Source: Ligustrum vulgare (lineage: Eukaryota > Streptophyta > Magnoliopsida > Lamiales > Oleaceae). Taken from it: a DNA stretch of 64,000 nucleotides. The notes under the pieces were generated by a model. That model was given only the letters and a program-made list of their open reading frames with translations, searched no databases and was not told where the DNA came from. Both the position numbers and the translations under genes were made by a program. Location: contig OY743170.1 in assembly GCA_963555705.1 (NCBI GenBank), forward strand, positions 33,927,362-33,991,361, in the 5' to 3' direction. Position 1 is the first letter of the stretch. Each line of letters opens with the position of its first letter. Below are positions 42,794 to 53,931 of the stretch, one piece after another.

Positions 42794-43339
42794 TCAATGC
42801 TGATTTGCCAAAACTTCATTGTGTAAAATAGACTGGCAAACAGGATCTTTTGCTATTATGTTTTCGAGACTATAACGGTCTTTATCCTTGTTAAATTGAG
42901 CGTATAAGGAAAGGAGTTCACGTTGCACATACCTACTTGGGTGCGTCTCAAGAATCAATCGAATATCATCCAAAGACTCCTTACTCAGTCCACCCTTTAT
43001 GAAATCAATTTTATCATCCCGATTGTTAGAAGAATATCCTACTGATTTGCAACGAGTATCACAGTTCCAACGAGCACATTTGTAGCAACCATTCAGCCTT
43101 TTTGCTCTTCATTTCTTTGTGAAAGTGCTTTTGCCTAAACCAAGCATGTGTTTAGGAAATGTCGATGGCAATTCACCAGCAAATCGAACTTTTGCTTCGA
43201 TCAACCAGCGAACATCTTCTGGGATGCCATGAGCCATCAGCAACCTCAATCTTTCAAGCCTAATTCGATAAATTTTTCTCAAATCATTCATTGGAAGACT
43301 GGAATAATACTTGCGAATGTTTGAAAGGATGATATCCAT
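42794..43339 (-). pseudogene. Cys-rich basic protein, possible betaflexivirid nucleic-acid-binding-protein relative
   Basis: One reading frame of 181 codons interrupted by a single TGA at 43109-43111. The N-terminal part has YRIRLERLRLLMAHGIPEDV and FAGELPSTFP. Around the stop lies a basic patch, then RAKRLNGCYKCARW and CDTRCKSVGY, that is Cys-x2-Cys ... Cys-x3-Cys behind an Arg/Lys cluster. That layout (GxSxF, basic run, RA, Cys finger, short Phe-Ile motif) recalls the nucleic-acid-binding proteins of carlaviruses and vitiviruses. A 65-residue acidic/basic tail has no match I recognise. The family call is tentative. It could instead be a plant or transposon zinc-finger protein. Confidence 0.4.
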
Positions 43340-44470
43340 ATTTTGATGGATCTAACCTCTTCCCAACACGATCTATTTAAAAGCATAAAGGAATTGAGTG
43401 AATCCGCGTGATTTTGTGTCCAGCAAAAAAGTATGAAATAGAATAATGGAAAAGAGAGAACAAGAGTTTATGCGCCGTTTACTTTCTCGATAAAAGGAAG
43501 ATTTGATGATAAGATTTGAGATATGGAATATTTTCTTGGATTTTGGTACTGATATTTTTGGTATAATACTAATAAGCAAGGTATAGTGAGATGACACGTG
43601 AAAGTGAAATGATGACCGTATCGAATCAGAGTTCATACGTATGTACAAGTGAAAAAAATACCTTGCGAGAAATGTTGTGACATTTGAGTGAAGAATCTTA
43701 ATTATTGGGAACTTTTTGTTTACTGAATTTTTGTTACAAATATTGAAGAGATAAGTTGAAGATATTATGTGAATAACATGTTTGGGTATATTTCATAGAG
43801 AAAATATTCAAGTAATCGTTTTGATTATATTGATGATATTTGGTGATGGGAAGTTTTTAAAGATGACAAATTATTATGGTTTGATATGTTAGTAAAGATT
43901 TATTTAAACTTGAAGAGGATTTTTCATGGGTTTACAGAGATTAGTGAAGAGACATGATATTATTTGGGTTAGTCAATAATGACTTAAGTATTCAGTAAAT
44001 ATTTCTTTTTACAGTTTAAAGGATATGTTGAGAGATTGAGAATATGTGATTTAATGTTTGAGATTATGTGAGAAATGATGACGGTCATTTGAATACAAAA
44101 GGTACAAGAGATAATTATAAGGAATAATGTGATGATAAGAATTGAAGGTGATAATGTATTGAGATTTTGGAATAAGTTGATCTTTCATGAATAAGTTATG
44201 TTGTGTTTGATTCAAAATGGAATTCAAAGAATGACGAATCTCAGTCACTTACAATTCAGAATAATCTATTTTATGAGAAGACATCTATGTTCATTATTGA
44301 GAGAAAAGTCCATGCCTTAAGAAAACAAAGAGATGCATTTAGTCAAAGTCCAATGGGTTATATATGGTAGCAATGAGACTACCTGAGAGAAAGAAAGAAG
44401 AAGAGATTCTGGTTAAATATCCAGATATTATAGATCAAGTAAATTTAAATTTCGAGGGCGAAATTATTTT
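43340..44470. other. Non-coding interior before the PPT
   Basis: AT-rich with many ttgagattatgtgag-like words. No protein motif recognised on either strand. Confidence 0.5.
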
Positions 44471-44483
44471 AAGGGGGTAAGGT
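44471..44483 (+). other. Polypurine tract of the Tekay/Del-like element
   Basis: aagggggtaaggt directly before TGTAGCG, the 3' LTR start. Confidence 0.75.
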
Positions 44484-47477
44484 TGTAGCGACCAAGAATT
44501 TTTACGCAATTAATAATTATTTTATATTTACAAAATCATGTCGCTACTATCTCACCTATTATTTTGAAGTTAACGCCGCGACGGATTCGTCTAGCCAAGT
44601 CGAGAAATATTAAATCCATTCGATTTTAAATTGAATGTCCGAATTTCTAAAATTATATTATTTTAATTATTTATTCAAAGTATTATTTTCAAAATCCTTT
44701 TTTTTATTTCAATTTTATTTATTAAATTATTTTAAGTCCAAATACAAAATTAAATTTTTATCTCAAAATTTATTTATTCTCAAATTTATTTTCCAGTCCA
44801 AAATATATCTATTTTAAATACGCTTCTTAATCAAAGTTAGTCAAATTTTTAGTTAATTATCCAAATTGATCCTATCTAATTAAACCAAAATTCTTCCCCA
44901 CATGTTTTCCAACTTTATACCATTTTCTCCTCTTTCCACCTCAGCCACCAACAGCTCCATCAACGGCTACAAAAAACACCATCATTACCTTTCACTTTCT
45001 CGAGACCACAAAACCATCACCCCATACCACAAATCTGGAACCACTGTTATCTCCCTACGCAGCCAACCTCTGCCCTTTACCCAGCCCCAAGCTCCAACCC
45101 ACCATTTACAAACCAATTCAGTTGCAGCCTCTTCCCAGCATCACCAATCAGACTCCATCCCAGCCATTTCAGCAGCCCCTCCCAACTCCATCTCAACCAC
45201 GCAGACACCTCACCAAATGCAACCGGCCAATCCACCATCAACACCACCTCAATCAGAAACCAACCATGACCATCACCGTCCACACAACCACCCAAGTTTC
45301 CGACCAACCAACATTTTCAGCACCTGCACCATCACCACCAACAACCAATCGACATTATCAAACCATCACCACGACCACTGCAATCAACAACCATCTGTTC
45401 CAGAACCGCCAAAACAGCACGGCCAACCCAGCTCTAATCCTAACCCAAATCAACCCAAAACCACAATTAAGACATAACCCATACATACCTACCTCGACCG
45501 CCGGTAAGCTCGCTGGAAAATCGCGAAATCAAGCCTCGGTTGCACACGGTTTCGAACTAAAACTCGCACCTAATCCCTCAAATCTGAATCCCCATCCTGC
45601 TGAGCCACCCGCCGCACCCTGCACCGGTGATTTCGCCGGCGAAACCACCGGCTGGACACCGGTTTTCGCAAAGGACAGACAGTCGCCCTTTTCCCCTTTT
45701 TTCCTTTGATCTGAAAACGAGTTGAGAGAGAGAGAGAGAGAAGATGGTTAGAGAGAGTAAAGATCGGGGAATATATTTTAACTTTTCAGAATTTACAAAT
45801 TAGTCCTCAGTCTTCGTAAAATCTTTTATTTCGGTCCTTCAAGTTTAAAATAGTTCAAAACAGCCTCTAAAGTTTTAAAATGATCATTTCAATCCTAAAT
45901 TTCAAAAGTATTTATTTTAGTCCCTCAACTTTCAAAGTATTCATTTTAGTCCCTCAACTTTCAAATCATCAATTTCAGTCCCCAAATTGTAAATTATTAT
46001 TTTTAAGCTATAATTTTCAAAAGAGTAATGTGACTTTTTGGCTAAACGAAGCGTACGGAGAATTGAAGAATGGAAGTCGTTTCCCGCTCAACTTTGCACT
46101 CGTCGGATTTGAGGTAGACTCTCCTTATTAATTTATTTAAATTATAATTGCATGTGAATGTCATGTGACTTGTGAAAAGTCATTTTTATGAATAGAAATG
46201 AAAAATGTATTTTTCGTGGAAAGACCAATGTGTAGACTCGCCCTATTAATTGATTTAAATGATGATTGCATGTGAATGTCATGTGATTTGTGAAAGTCAT
46301 TTTTATGAAAAGAAAACTTGGAAATTCCAACGAGTAGACGGCCGTATCCCTTGAGGACCGGGAACGCTACAAAAGTGGAAAGACCATGAGTATGCGGGCA
46401 AGATTGGGAGAAGGCCCCTTGAGGGAGCCCAATCCGCTACCCACATTCTATGTTTTAAAGAATGTTATGTGACTTATGTGAAAGTCATTTTTATGAACAG
46501 AAATGAGAATGTATGGAAAGACCATGAGTAGACGGTCGTATCCCTTGAGGACCGGGAACGCTACAAAAGTGGAAAGACTATGAGTATGCGGGCAATATTG
46601 GGAAAATGCCCCTTTGAGGGAGCCCAATCCGCTATAGAGTATGCGGGCAAGATTGGGAAAAGGCCCCTTGAGGGAGCCCAATCCGCTACTAAAGAAGATG
46701 AATGATGATGTTATGTATAACATATGTGCCTTATGTGCACAAGAAGAAAGAGTCCAATGCTTAAATGTACAAGAATGTCCTATGTTTTCTAAAAGACCTA
46801 TGATTTGAAAGACCATGAGTATGCGGGCAAGATTGGGAGAAGGCCCCTTGAGGGAGCCCAATCCGCTACTCACATTTTTATGTTTTTAAAGAGTATGAAA
46901 AGAAATGAGAATGTATTTACTTTGTGGAAAAGATCATGAGTAGACGTCCGTATCCCTTGAGGACCGGGAACGCTACAAAAGTGGAAAGAGAATGAGTATA
47001 TGATTTTCAAAAGAAGCCCTACCAACAACTGTTTTCTAAAGAGCCGGTATTTATGTTTTCAATTATCTTGTAGATTAATTAATTGGCGATGAGTCTACTG
47101 AGTATTTCTATGAAATGCTCATGTCTATTTTTAACAGTTTTCGGAGACGGTGGCAAGCGATGAATGATGGTGGCAATAAACGTTAAATGGTTGAAAGTTT
47201 GACTTTAATGATTTCCGTATTTTTCCGAACAATTGAATAATTATGAGAACTTCAGTTATTTGAGAAATTATGACATTGTAAATTTCTTTACAATATTAAT
47301 GGATCGATTTACTATTTCAAATTGTTTCATAAATGTTTTCAATTTTATCGACCATTACAGTTTAATGAATGTTGCCAAAGATGAATTTCAATTATTTCTT
47401 TCGCAAAAATATGATTATGAAAAGTTAGATCAGACGATGAAGTGGTGAATCGGGTATACGGAACTCGGAGCGCTACA
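44484..47477 (+). repeat. 3' LTR of the Tekay/Del-like element
   Basis: 2994 bp with inverted ends TGTAGCG and CGCTACA. It includes a C-rich pyrimidine-biased section (44900-45710), an AG microsatellite (45723-45742), a degenerate ctcaactttcaaa minisatellite (45830-46000), and a block of repeated modules (46326-46985). The terminal 530 bases duplicate 39798-40334. It is inserted in the Helitron helicase at its right end. Confidence 0.9.
46326..46985 (+). repeat. LTR module block: four B hairpins and three A modules
   Basis: Module B, starting gagtatgcgggcaagattgg, occurs at 46388-46440, about 46582-46635, 46637-46689 and 46817-46869. Its GATTGGG arm pairs with CCCAATC, with outer GCG/CGC and GTA/TAC pairs, and it has a conserved loop containing ggccccttgaggga. 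Module A (cgtatcccttgaggaccggg ... cgctacaaaag) occurs near 46343, 46537 and 46949 and once more at the 5' LTR edge (39799). Confidence 0.88.
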
Positions 47478-48227
47478 TCAATCTAGGTCTATTACATAAT
47501 CCTTCTGTTGGATTAATATTTCTAAGCAAAATTACTATACTATTTTTCTTCAATATCAATTCATGAGGTGGTATTCCATTGGGAGTTAAAGTCTGGGAAA
47601 AATTTGCTTGTGCGCATTGTTCAATTTTATTCATTGCTTCACCAAATTCATAATAAGTGAAAACATCGCCAAGAAAAAGTTCAATCAGTATATTATTTAT
47701 TTGATCAACATGGTCATTTTTTGGGGCTAAAATATCTTGATTAACCATATATTGAAAGTTTTCTGTATAGTTCCGTAAGTCAAAAAATATAATGTCTATA
47801 AATTTTTGTAATGAAATTGTATCTTTTTCAAAACTTAAAGTAATGTTGGGAAAAAGTTGAATCATATAACAAGAATGATTTTTCTCTGTTTCGTCACCAA
47901 TATCAAGTAAGTATTTATAAAACAATGGATCTATGATAGCTCGCATATTTTGAGTTAATTTTATTTTTATAAAAGAAGGCCATAAATATGAATTCATAAG
48001 TGTTGATGAAATTATATCTTCTTTGCTTCCTCGTTGAACTACAGGTAAAATATGTCGAAAGTCTCCTCCCAAAATAATTACTTTCCCACCAAATGGTAAT
48101 TGACAATCATTTATATCCTTTAACATTTTTTCTAGAGCTTCCATAGCTTGGCAATGTAACATTGGAGCCTCATCCCATATTATTAAATGTGTAGCCTTGT
48201 ATCGATCAGCTGAAATTGATTGTTTAC
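47478..48227 (-). pseudogene. Helitron helicase, C-terminal two thirds
   Basis: Contains IIWDEAPMLHCQAME (Walker B, DEAP), GGKVIILGGDFRHILPVV, KLTQNMR, DILAPKNDHVDQINNIL and GIPPHELILKKNSIVILLRN followed by NRPRL, the full run of PIF1-type Helitron helicase motifs. It unwinds DNA for rolling-circle transposition. It is open for 229 codons, truncated after RPRLM by the LTR element, and interrupted upstream by the solo LTR. Confidence 0.93.
48223..48227. repeat. Target-site duplication of the solo LTR, left copy
   Basis: tttac, repeated at 49844-49848. Confidence 0.9.
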
Positions 48228-49843
48228 TGTTCGGTTCGAATCTCGCAAGTGTACGGGATCGTTGACAAGTAATAATTGTGATGAGTTGAGAGTATCGTTC
48301 CCACGAGGAATAATGTTTAGTCCTAATTACTAATTTATCGTCGACTCAATTAATGAAAACAATTAAAATAAAAAGATGGTTTTGTTTGTCTATCTATTCT
48401 AAAAAATTGCAATAAATAAAACTTAAATAAAAACAAATGTTTGGGAGTAAAATATGAATGGAGAGCATGTATTAGAATCCGAATCCACTTGTTATCACCT
48501 ATCTCAATTCAACAATTCGAAGTTTAAATAATTCATGCGTTTCTTAACAATCGATAATTCACATGCAATTAATTTTCTTTTCCAAAACAAATTAAATCTA
48601 TCCCAAACATGAAACGAATCTATTCCTAGTCCGAATACGAATGTTTTGAACGCATTAAATCACACAATTATCAATTAGATTGCACATGTCATATTGTTAT
48701 TCCTAACATCTAGTGTTCATGTGTTGATCATGCAATGTTCCAACTTATTTTGACTTTTCCAAGACTACAACAAGTAACGACATATTTAATTGGTGGCCAC
48801 TCAATCAAATAATAATAACAATAAAGCATACAAGATCAATCAAGACAACACAAAAAATTATTAAACTACTAGTTATCGAATCAAAATAAATTAATAACAA
48901 GTTTCATCTTCATCCAATACAAAAAGAGTTTAGCCTAACATATTAATTGATGAATAATCAATAGAAGAATTGATAGACATCACCCGATTAAATGCGCAAA
49001 AGGAGCTGAAATTCTCTTTGAATCAACACTGTCGTCTGCCTTTCTTTATCTCTTTAATAGCAGTCAACTTCTTAATTACCCCAAGTAGTCTCTAATTCTC
49101 CTCAATTCCAAACTCCCAGTCGTGTCCACTACAATTGCACAGCCGCAATCCTTCAATACACCACCGACCAACCACAATTGATCACAATTTTTTGTCCCCT
49201 CAACTCCAATTCTTGTCCCCTCAATTTCTGTGTATATGAATGTATTATATTCTCTCAAACAATTCTCTCTTCTCTCTGAATTCCTCTCGGCTCGGCTGTC
49301 TCCTCCAATATGTATATATCTTTCTTCCAAGAATTGATTCCTCCCCTATTTATATATATTATAATATGTATATCTCCAACCAAACTTTTCTCTCCTCAAT
49401 TCCACGGCAGAACGCACACCTTTTTTCTCCTACAGTCGGCTCTCCAATTTATTCCAGAATAGGTTGCTCCCCTCTTTTTCCGTGTGTATATATTATATAT
49501 ATATACCAATTAATTCAAGGCCCAATTGCACTAAGTAGGGTTATGTTTAAAGACTCAATCCCTCAAATAAATCAAATTGGTCCTTGTATTTTTAATTGTG
49601 CAATACATGTCTCCATTTATGTCACTTCGAGTTCCTCAATTTTTGGAAGTTGCACTTGAGTCCCACTTTGTCCCTTTTTTGTACGGCTTTAGTCCATTTT
49701 TTCCGTTTTGCATCGAAACGCATTCAAAATTGAATTTTTCCTAAAACAAACAAAATAAATATATAATTAGCAATATCATATTCTAAAACACTTACAATTA
49801 TCTAAATTTAAAGCCAAGATAAGTACGCAAAACGTACTTATCA
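48228..49843 (-). repeat. Solo LTR, Athila-like
   Basis: 1616 bp from tgttcggttcgaatctcgc to cgtacttatca on the plus strand, flanked by tttac on both sides, with no internal region. The minus-strand start TGATAAGTACG resembles the Athila-like LTR start TGATAAGTGC elsewhere in the window, and both share a cccacgaggaa block. It arose by recombination between the two LTRs of one insertion. The small ORFs inside are not considered genes. Confidence 0.9.
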
Positions 49844-49848
49844 TTTAC

Positions 49849-50140
49849 TAACTGAACAAATGCTATCATCATGGACATCAAGTGGAATTTTGAATCTTGA
49901 ATGCGTTGTACGAACTTCATGTAATAAACCAGCAACTACACGATGTCATTGTTGCTAAAGCAATTAATTTCTTGGATCTAACGATTGCAAGCAATGCAAG
50001 ATACAAAAAAACAAAACAAAAAATTCCCGTTCCACCAGGTCCGTCAATAAAAAATAAATCATCATCATTATTTAAAACTTTATCTAAAATTGCATCGTCT
50101 TCATTAGGTCTTTGTTAAGCTTTTCTACACAAGAAAGATC
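49849..50140 (-). pseudogene. Helitron helicase, Walker A segment
   Basis: The minus strand reads LFFIDGPGGT at about 50033-50060, the Walker A loop of PIF1/Helitron helicases, then continues towards KIPLDVHDDSICSVS, which joins the Walker B part across the solo LTR. The frames are broken. Confidence 0.85.
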
Positions 50141-50339
50141 ATCTTAGTAACTAATATTCTCAATTTGTCATCAAGCATTCTGGCTAATAATTCGTGTTCT
50201 TCAACAGTCATGTCATAATCAACTAATTGATAATCATTCAATGATTTTCTTAATGGTTCTAAAAAAAATTTATAGATTGTAAAGCTCTTCATTCTGCATT
50301 TTGTCTAACTTTGTTTTGTCGTAGGTAGTCCTCAATCAT

Positions 50340-50760
50340 AAATTATGTAAATTTATTCTACAATGTTATAGGATCATTTGGACCACAAAGTGCTATAATA
50401 ACAACAAATAAACGACGTAAAGAATATGGCATTCGATAACTATAGGCTTCCTTCAAACAAAACTCACAATTATCATCTCACTTAAGCAATCCTCTTAACA
50501 ATGCAGCTTCACAAAAAGATCTAACAATAACATTATTAATAGATTTTACACTTTTGAATGATGTTGATCCCCTAACATAATTTAACAGAACTCGCAAGTA
50601 ATATCTTTCACCTTCACCTGGATTTTCCATCTCTATTCTTCCAACTACAATACTTGCTTTTATACTTGTCCAATATTTTACTACTGCATTCCAAATATAA
50701 TGTTCAGAAATCTCTTTGTACAACAATGTTCTTGCATTTCCTTCAATAATATAATATTTA
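50340..50760 (-). pseudogene. Helitron Rep-helicase middle region
   Basis: Reads IWNAVVKYWTSIKASIVVGR, GEGERYYLRVLLNYVRGSTS and FCEAALLRGLL, matching the conserved block FxIGRxxxxxPxxGERYYLRxLL...GxTSFxxLR that precedes the helicase in plant Helitrons. A further PYSLRRLFVVIIALCGPNDP motif follows. Several stops. Confidence 0.88.
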
Positions 50761-51526
50761 ATCTAAAAAAATATATTGCCATTGATTTGTGGGGAAAAAA
50801 ACTCTTATAATGATTCTTATAAATCATCAGCTTGTTTAAATGTAACTAATTGTTGATTTTCAAGATGCAACTGCAATGAAATGACATTGGGTCTCATATC
50901 ATACAAATGAAATGTATAAATTCTCCACATTGCCTCTGATGGAGAGATCCACCTAACAGACTGGAAAATTTGAATTTCATCTATATTATCAATGTCATCA
51001 TTAAAATTTACTGAGAAATTAACTCTATCATGTCAAAACATATTTATATAAATATTTCATAGCCTTAATTGTAGAACATATTTAAACATTTATATGACAA
51101 TCAAATTTAGATAATAAATATGGATTATAATGCACAACTTATCTATTATCCAACACATGTTTTCTAACTTTAACTTTGACGTTAGTATGTCTTCTTTTGT
51201 ATTTTGTGTAAGAATTTTCATCAAATGAAGTGTGTGCACTATATTCTTTTGGAGAGTAGTTATTGCATTTTCCTTTATCTTGCATTCATACATTATTCGA
51301 ATTTAATGTACCACAAGGACCATGTAGTATGTCTTGAGAACATCAGAATGTAACTATAGACTTTCAGTTTCATTCGGAATTTCAGCATAAACAATACTGT
51401 CAACATGATCAGGAGAAATAAAGTTTGAGCTTGATTTTATTATTCGCAAAAGGTGAGTATGTGAAAGACCTCTTTTTAGACCTCCATGAGGTATATAAAT
51501 GCAACAACATGTCCTAATAAAAGTTT
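50761..51526 (-). pseudogene. Degraded Helitron Rep region
   Basis: Only short patches survive, such as LHLENQQLVTFKQADDL, which is usual near the end of the Rep half. No long frame. The two-His and Tyr catalytic motifs of Rep were not found intact. Confidence 0.6.
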
Positions 51527-51938
51527 TTAAAATAAATAATGTTTTAACTCCTCTAATTTTGCACGAAAGGTACGAGCAATTAAGTCAGGTCCATTTTGAA
51601 CTTCATCGATGTTCCCCAATTCTCTTTTCATTTCAGGCCAATTAGAATTGCAAGTCATTGTTAAAAATATATCAAGATTGCCATATTTTTGAACTAATGT
51701 GATTGCATCCACAAATCTTTTCTTCATATCCATGGGACCACCCGCAAATGACGAAGGTAAAATAATTCTCCTGCCAATTTTTTATCCTCAATTTTTCACC
51801 CATTTCAATGCTATCAATAATCCCCTGACAAAGTTCACCACGTATTTTAGTTTGATTATTACGAAAGTAATTAAGTCTTAATGTTTCGATTTTAACATAT
51901 ATGTCAACCACATACTTTTTGTAAAAGATGACCAACAT
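51527..51938 (-). pseudogene. Helitron-like N domain
   Basis: Two overlapping frames: VVDIYVKIETLRLNYFRNNQ with KIRGELCQGIIDS, then DAITLVQKYGNLDIFLTMTC and NSNWPEMKRELG, ending DLIARTFRAKLEELKHYL. These match the VDxYxKIExxRL...QxxxRxxxYxGLxD and DAxxIVxKxGKPDLFxTMTCNPxWPEI blocks of plant Helitron N domains. A frameshift near 51680-51730 separates them. Confidence 0.92.
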
Positions 51939-51939
51939 G

Positions 51940-53930
51940 TAGTAAGTTGTCTATAGGTCTAACATGCAATTTGTACAATCAATCAACTTTTCTGATTTTC
52001 ATCTAAGTCAAAATCAGCAGTCAATCACAATCACATACTTCATAGGACCCACAATTTTTCAACCACACATCTCATCAACGTTTATCAAAATTTACTACAA
52101 ATATGATTTTATCTCCACCAAACAGGGGCATAATATGTTTTTACTTTCGATTAAATTCATTTTTTTAATATATTGCTTACATATATTTTTTCCGAACTTC
52201 TATATATAGTTTTAGTGTATGACACAATCAAATGATATTGTCTTCATTGAAGCTTAAAAGAGAATTTTGGATCTAAAAGAGTTAACGTTATTCTTGGGAT
52301 GAAAACTTTTTTTAATTCAAAAATATCAATCACAATAATTATAAATGTGTGCTTAATCTTAGCCCACAAATATTTGTATTTAACCAATAAAATTATATTT
52401 TTACTAATAAAATCAAGTAGTCAAAATAATGACTACATAAATCTAGCAATTATAATGATATGACAACGGGCAACATTGGAGATCAAACAATTATACCGAA
52501 AATCTTAGATCATATAACATTTGCACGACTATTAAAATTATAAACGTGTATTTAATCTTAACCCAGCAAATATTTATATAAGACCAGTAAAATTATAATT
52601 TTATTTACAAAATCAAGTAGTAATTAAAATAATACTTACGCAAATCTTGCAATTATCATGATATGCTAATAGGATAACGTTGAAGGTCAACAAATAATAC
52701 AGAAAATTTAAGACCACATATTCTTTAGACAATCATTAAAATTAATATTATATTTGTTAATATCAAAAAAATAGAATAATAAATTCCAATAACTATTAAA
52801 ATTTTTGAAACAATATAGCTAAAAGGAAATTTATATATTTAAATAAACCCTAAACCCTAAAACAACATAATTCATATTATAATAGCTTCTTTGAATACTA
52901 AAAGGAAATTTATATATTTAAATAATAAAATATTGTTAATTTTAATAATTTTTATCAGTTATTATTAATTTATTAAAAATGCAAATTTAGTAATTTTTTT
53001 AATGACATATCATGTTTGATATAATATTTAAATTTACAATAACTATTAATATTTTACAAACAATAAAACTAATTCAAATTATAATAGCGTCTTTGAATAG
53101 TAAAAGTCAATTTATATGGTTAGATAATAAATGATTGTTAATTTCAATAATTTTATAAGTTCTTATTAACTTCTAAGAAAATGCAAATTTAGTAGTTTCT
53201 AACATTATGTTCGATGTAATATTATGGACATGTCATAATAAATTTTATTACTTCAAGTCTAGGTATTGTAGATCATTATTACTTTTAGTCCCTGCCATTT
53301 TTTACAACATTTTAAAAACTTTAGGAAAAACATGAGGACTATGCCAATGGAGAAAAAAGAAAAAAATTCAAGAAGTGCGGCTACTTCACTGAAGACTCAG
53401 AAATGCACTAAAATTTATATTCGCATAGGTTCACTTGCAGATGAAAATAAACTCAAAATATTCAAATTTTCTTGATGGACGGGATTCTTGGGTGGAGACC
53501 ACCTAGTAGTAGTAGTAGTAGTAGTAGTAAATGGCTCTATAATTTATCGAAATCTAAAGTTGCAAAAATTATTCGGACTTAATTGATTTTACTTAAAAAG
53601 TTTGGACATTTATTATTTATTTTAATTTGATAAGAAAAAAAACTCGAATTGAAATTAATTATTTAGGACCAAATTGAATTTAGTTAAGAAATTATAAATA
53701 TCATTTTAGGACTTAAATAAATAATTTTGAAATAGTGGGTTATTGAGAAAAAAGTAGAAGGTACTAAATAAAAATTTGAAGGACAACTTGTTTACAGTTG
53801 GCTCTCACTTGTGAATTCATATTAAAATTTTTGTTAAGATTTTCAATTTGACACTCATATTAAATATTTTTTATTTCTAAAATAATAATAATATAATTAT
53901 CAAAATTATTGATAATAATTGGCACCAGAC
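51940..53930. other. AT-rich Helitron 5' region / spacer
   Basis: No coding signal. It holds a tandem duplication (52339-52745), repeated aaaggaaatttatatattta words near 52820 and 52900, and an AGT microsatellite at 53507-53530. Confidence 0.5.
52339..52745. repeat. Tandem duplication of about 205 bp
   Basis: Both copies read as variants of ttaatcttarcccacaaata, aaaatcaagtagt, gcaattatcatgatatg and gaaaatyttagatcacata in the same order. Copy one starts near 52339 and copy two near 52542. Confidence 0.8.
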
Positions 53931-53931
53931 T

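Larger units (their letters stand above)
39798..47477 (+). mobile_element. Tekay/Del-like LTR element lacking gag and pol, with captured antisense ORFs
   Basis: 3' LTR complete (44484-47477, TGTAGCG...CGCTACA, 2994 bp). Only the last 535 bases of the 5' LTR remain (39798-40334), cut at the virus junction. A tRNA-Met-like PBS follows the 5' LTR and a PPT aagggggtaagg precedes the 3' LTR. LTR ends, size and PBS fit the Tekay/Del chromovirus clade. The 4.15-kb interior shows no gag, RT or integrase on either strand, so it is non-autonomous (LARD-like). Instead it carries two minus-strand ORFs. Confidence 0.85.

Noticed and set aside
44902..45709. Two overlapping plus-strand ORFs of about 190 codons, rich in Pro, His, Thr and Ser
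   Set aside because: They lie in the C-rich part of the LTR, overlap each other in two frames and also have an ORF opposite. The composition explains their openness. No domain motif.
46142..46873. Minus-strand ORFs containing repeated GLGSLKGPSPNLARIL-type peptides
   Set aside because: These are simply the hairpin modules of the LTR read in antisense. The repetition is at DNA level and the peptide has no known family.
49240..49659. 139-codon plus-strand ORF in the solo LTR
   Set aside because: Low-complexity Tyr/Ile/Ser-rich reading of LTR sequence. No motif, and it sits within a verified LTR with a target duplication.
52850..52862. Telomere-like ccctaaaccctaaaa at 52850
   Set aside because: Only two units of the plant telomere repeat, so chance is likely in AT-rich DNA.
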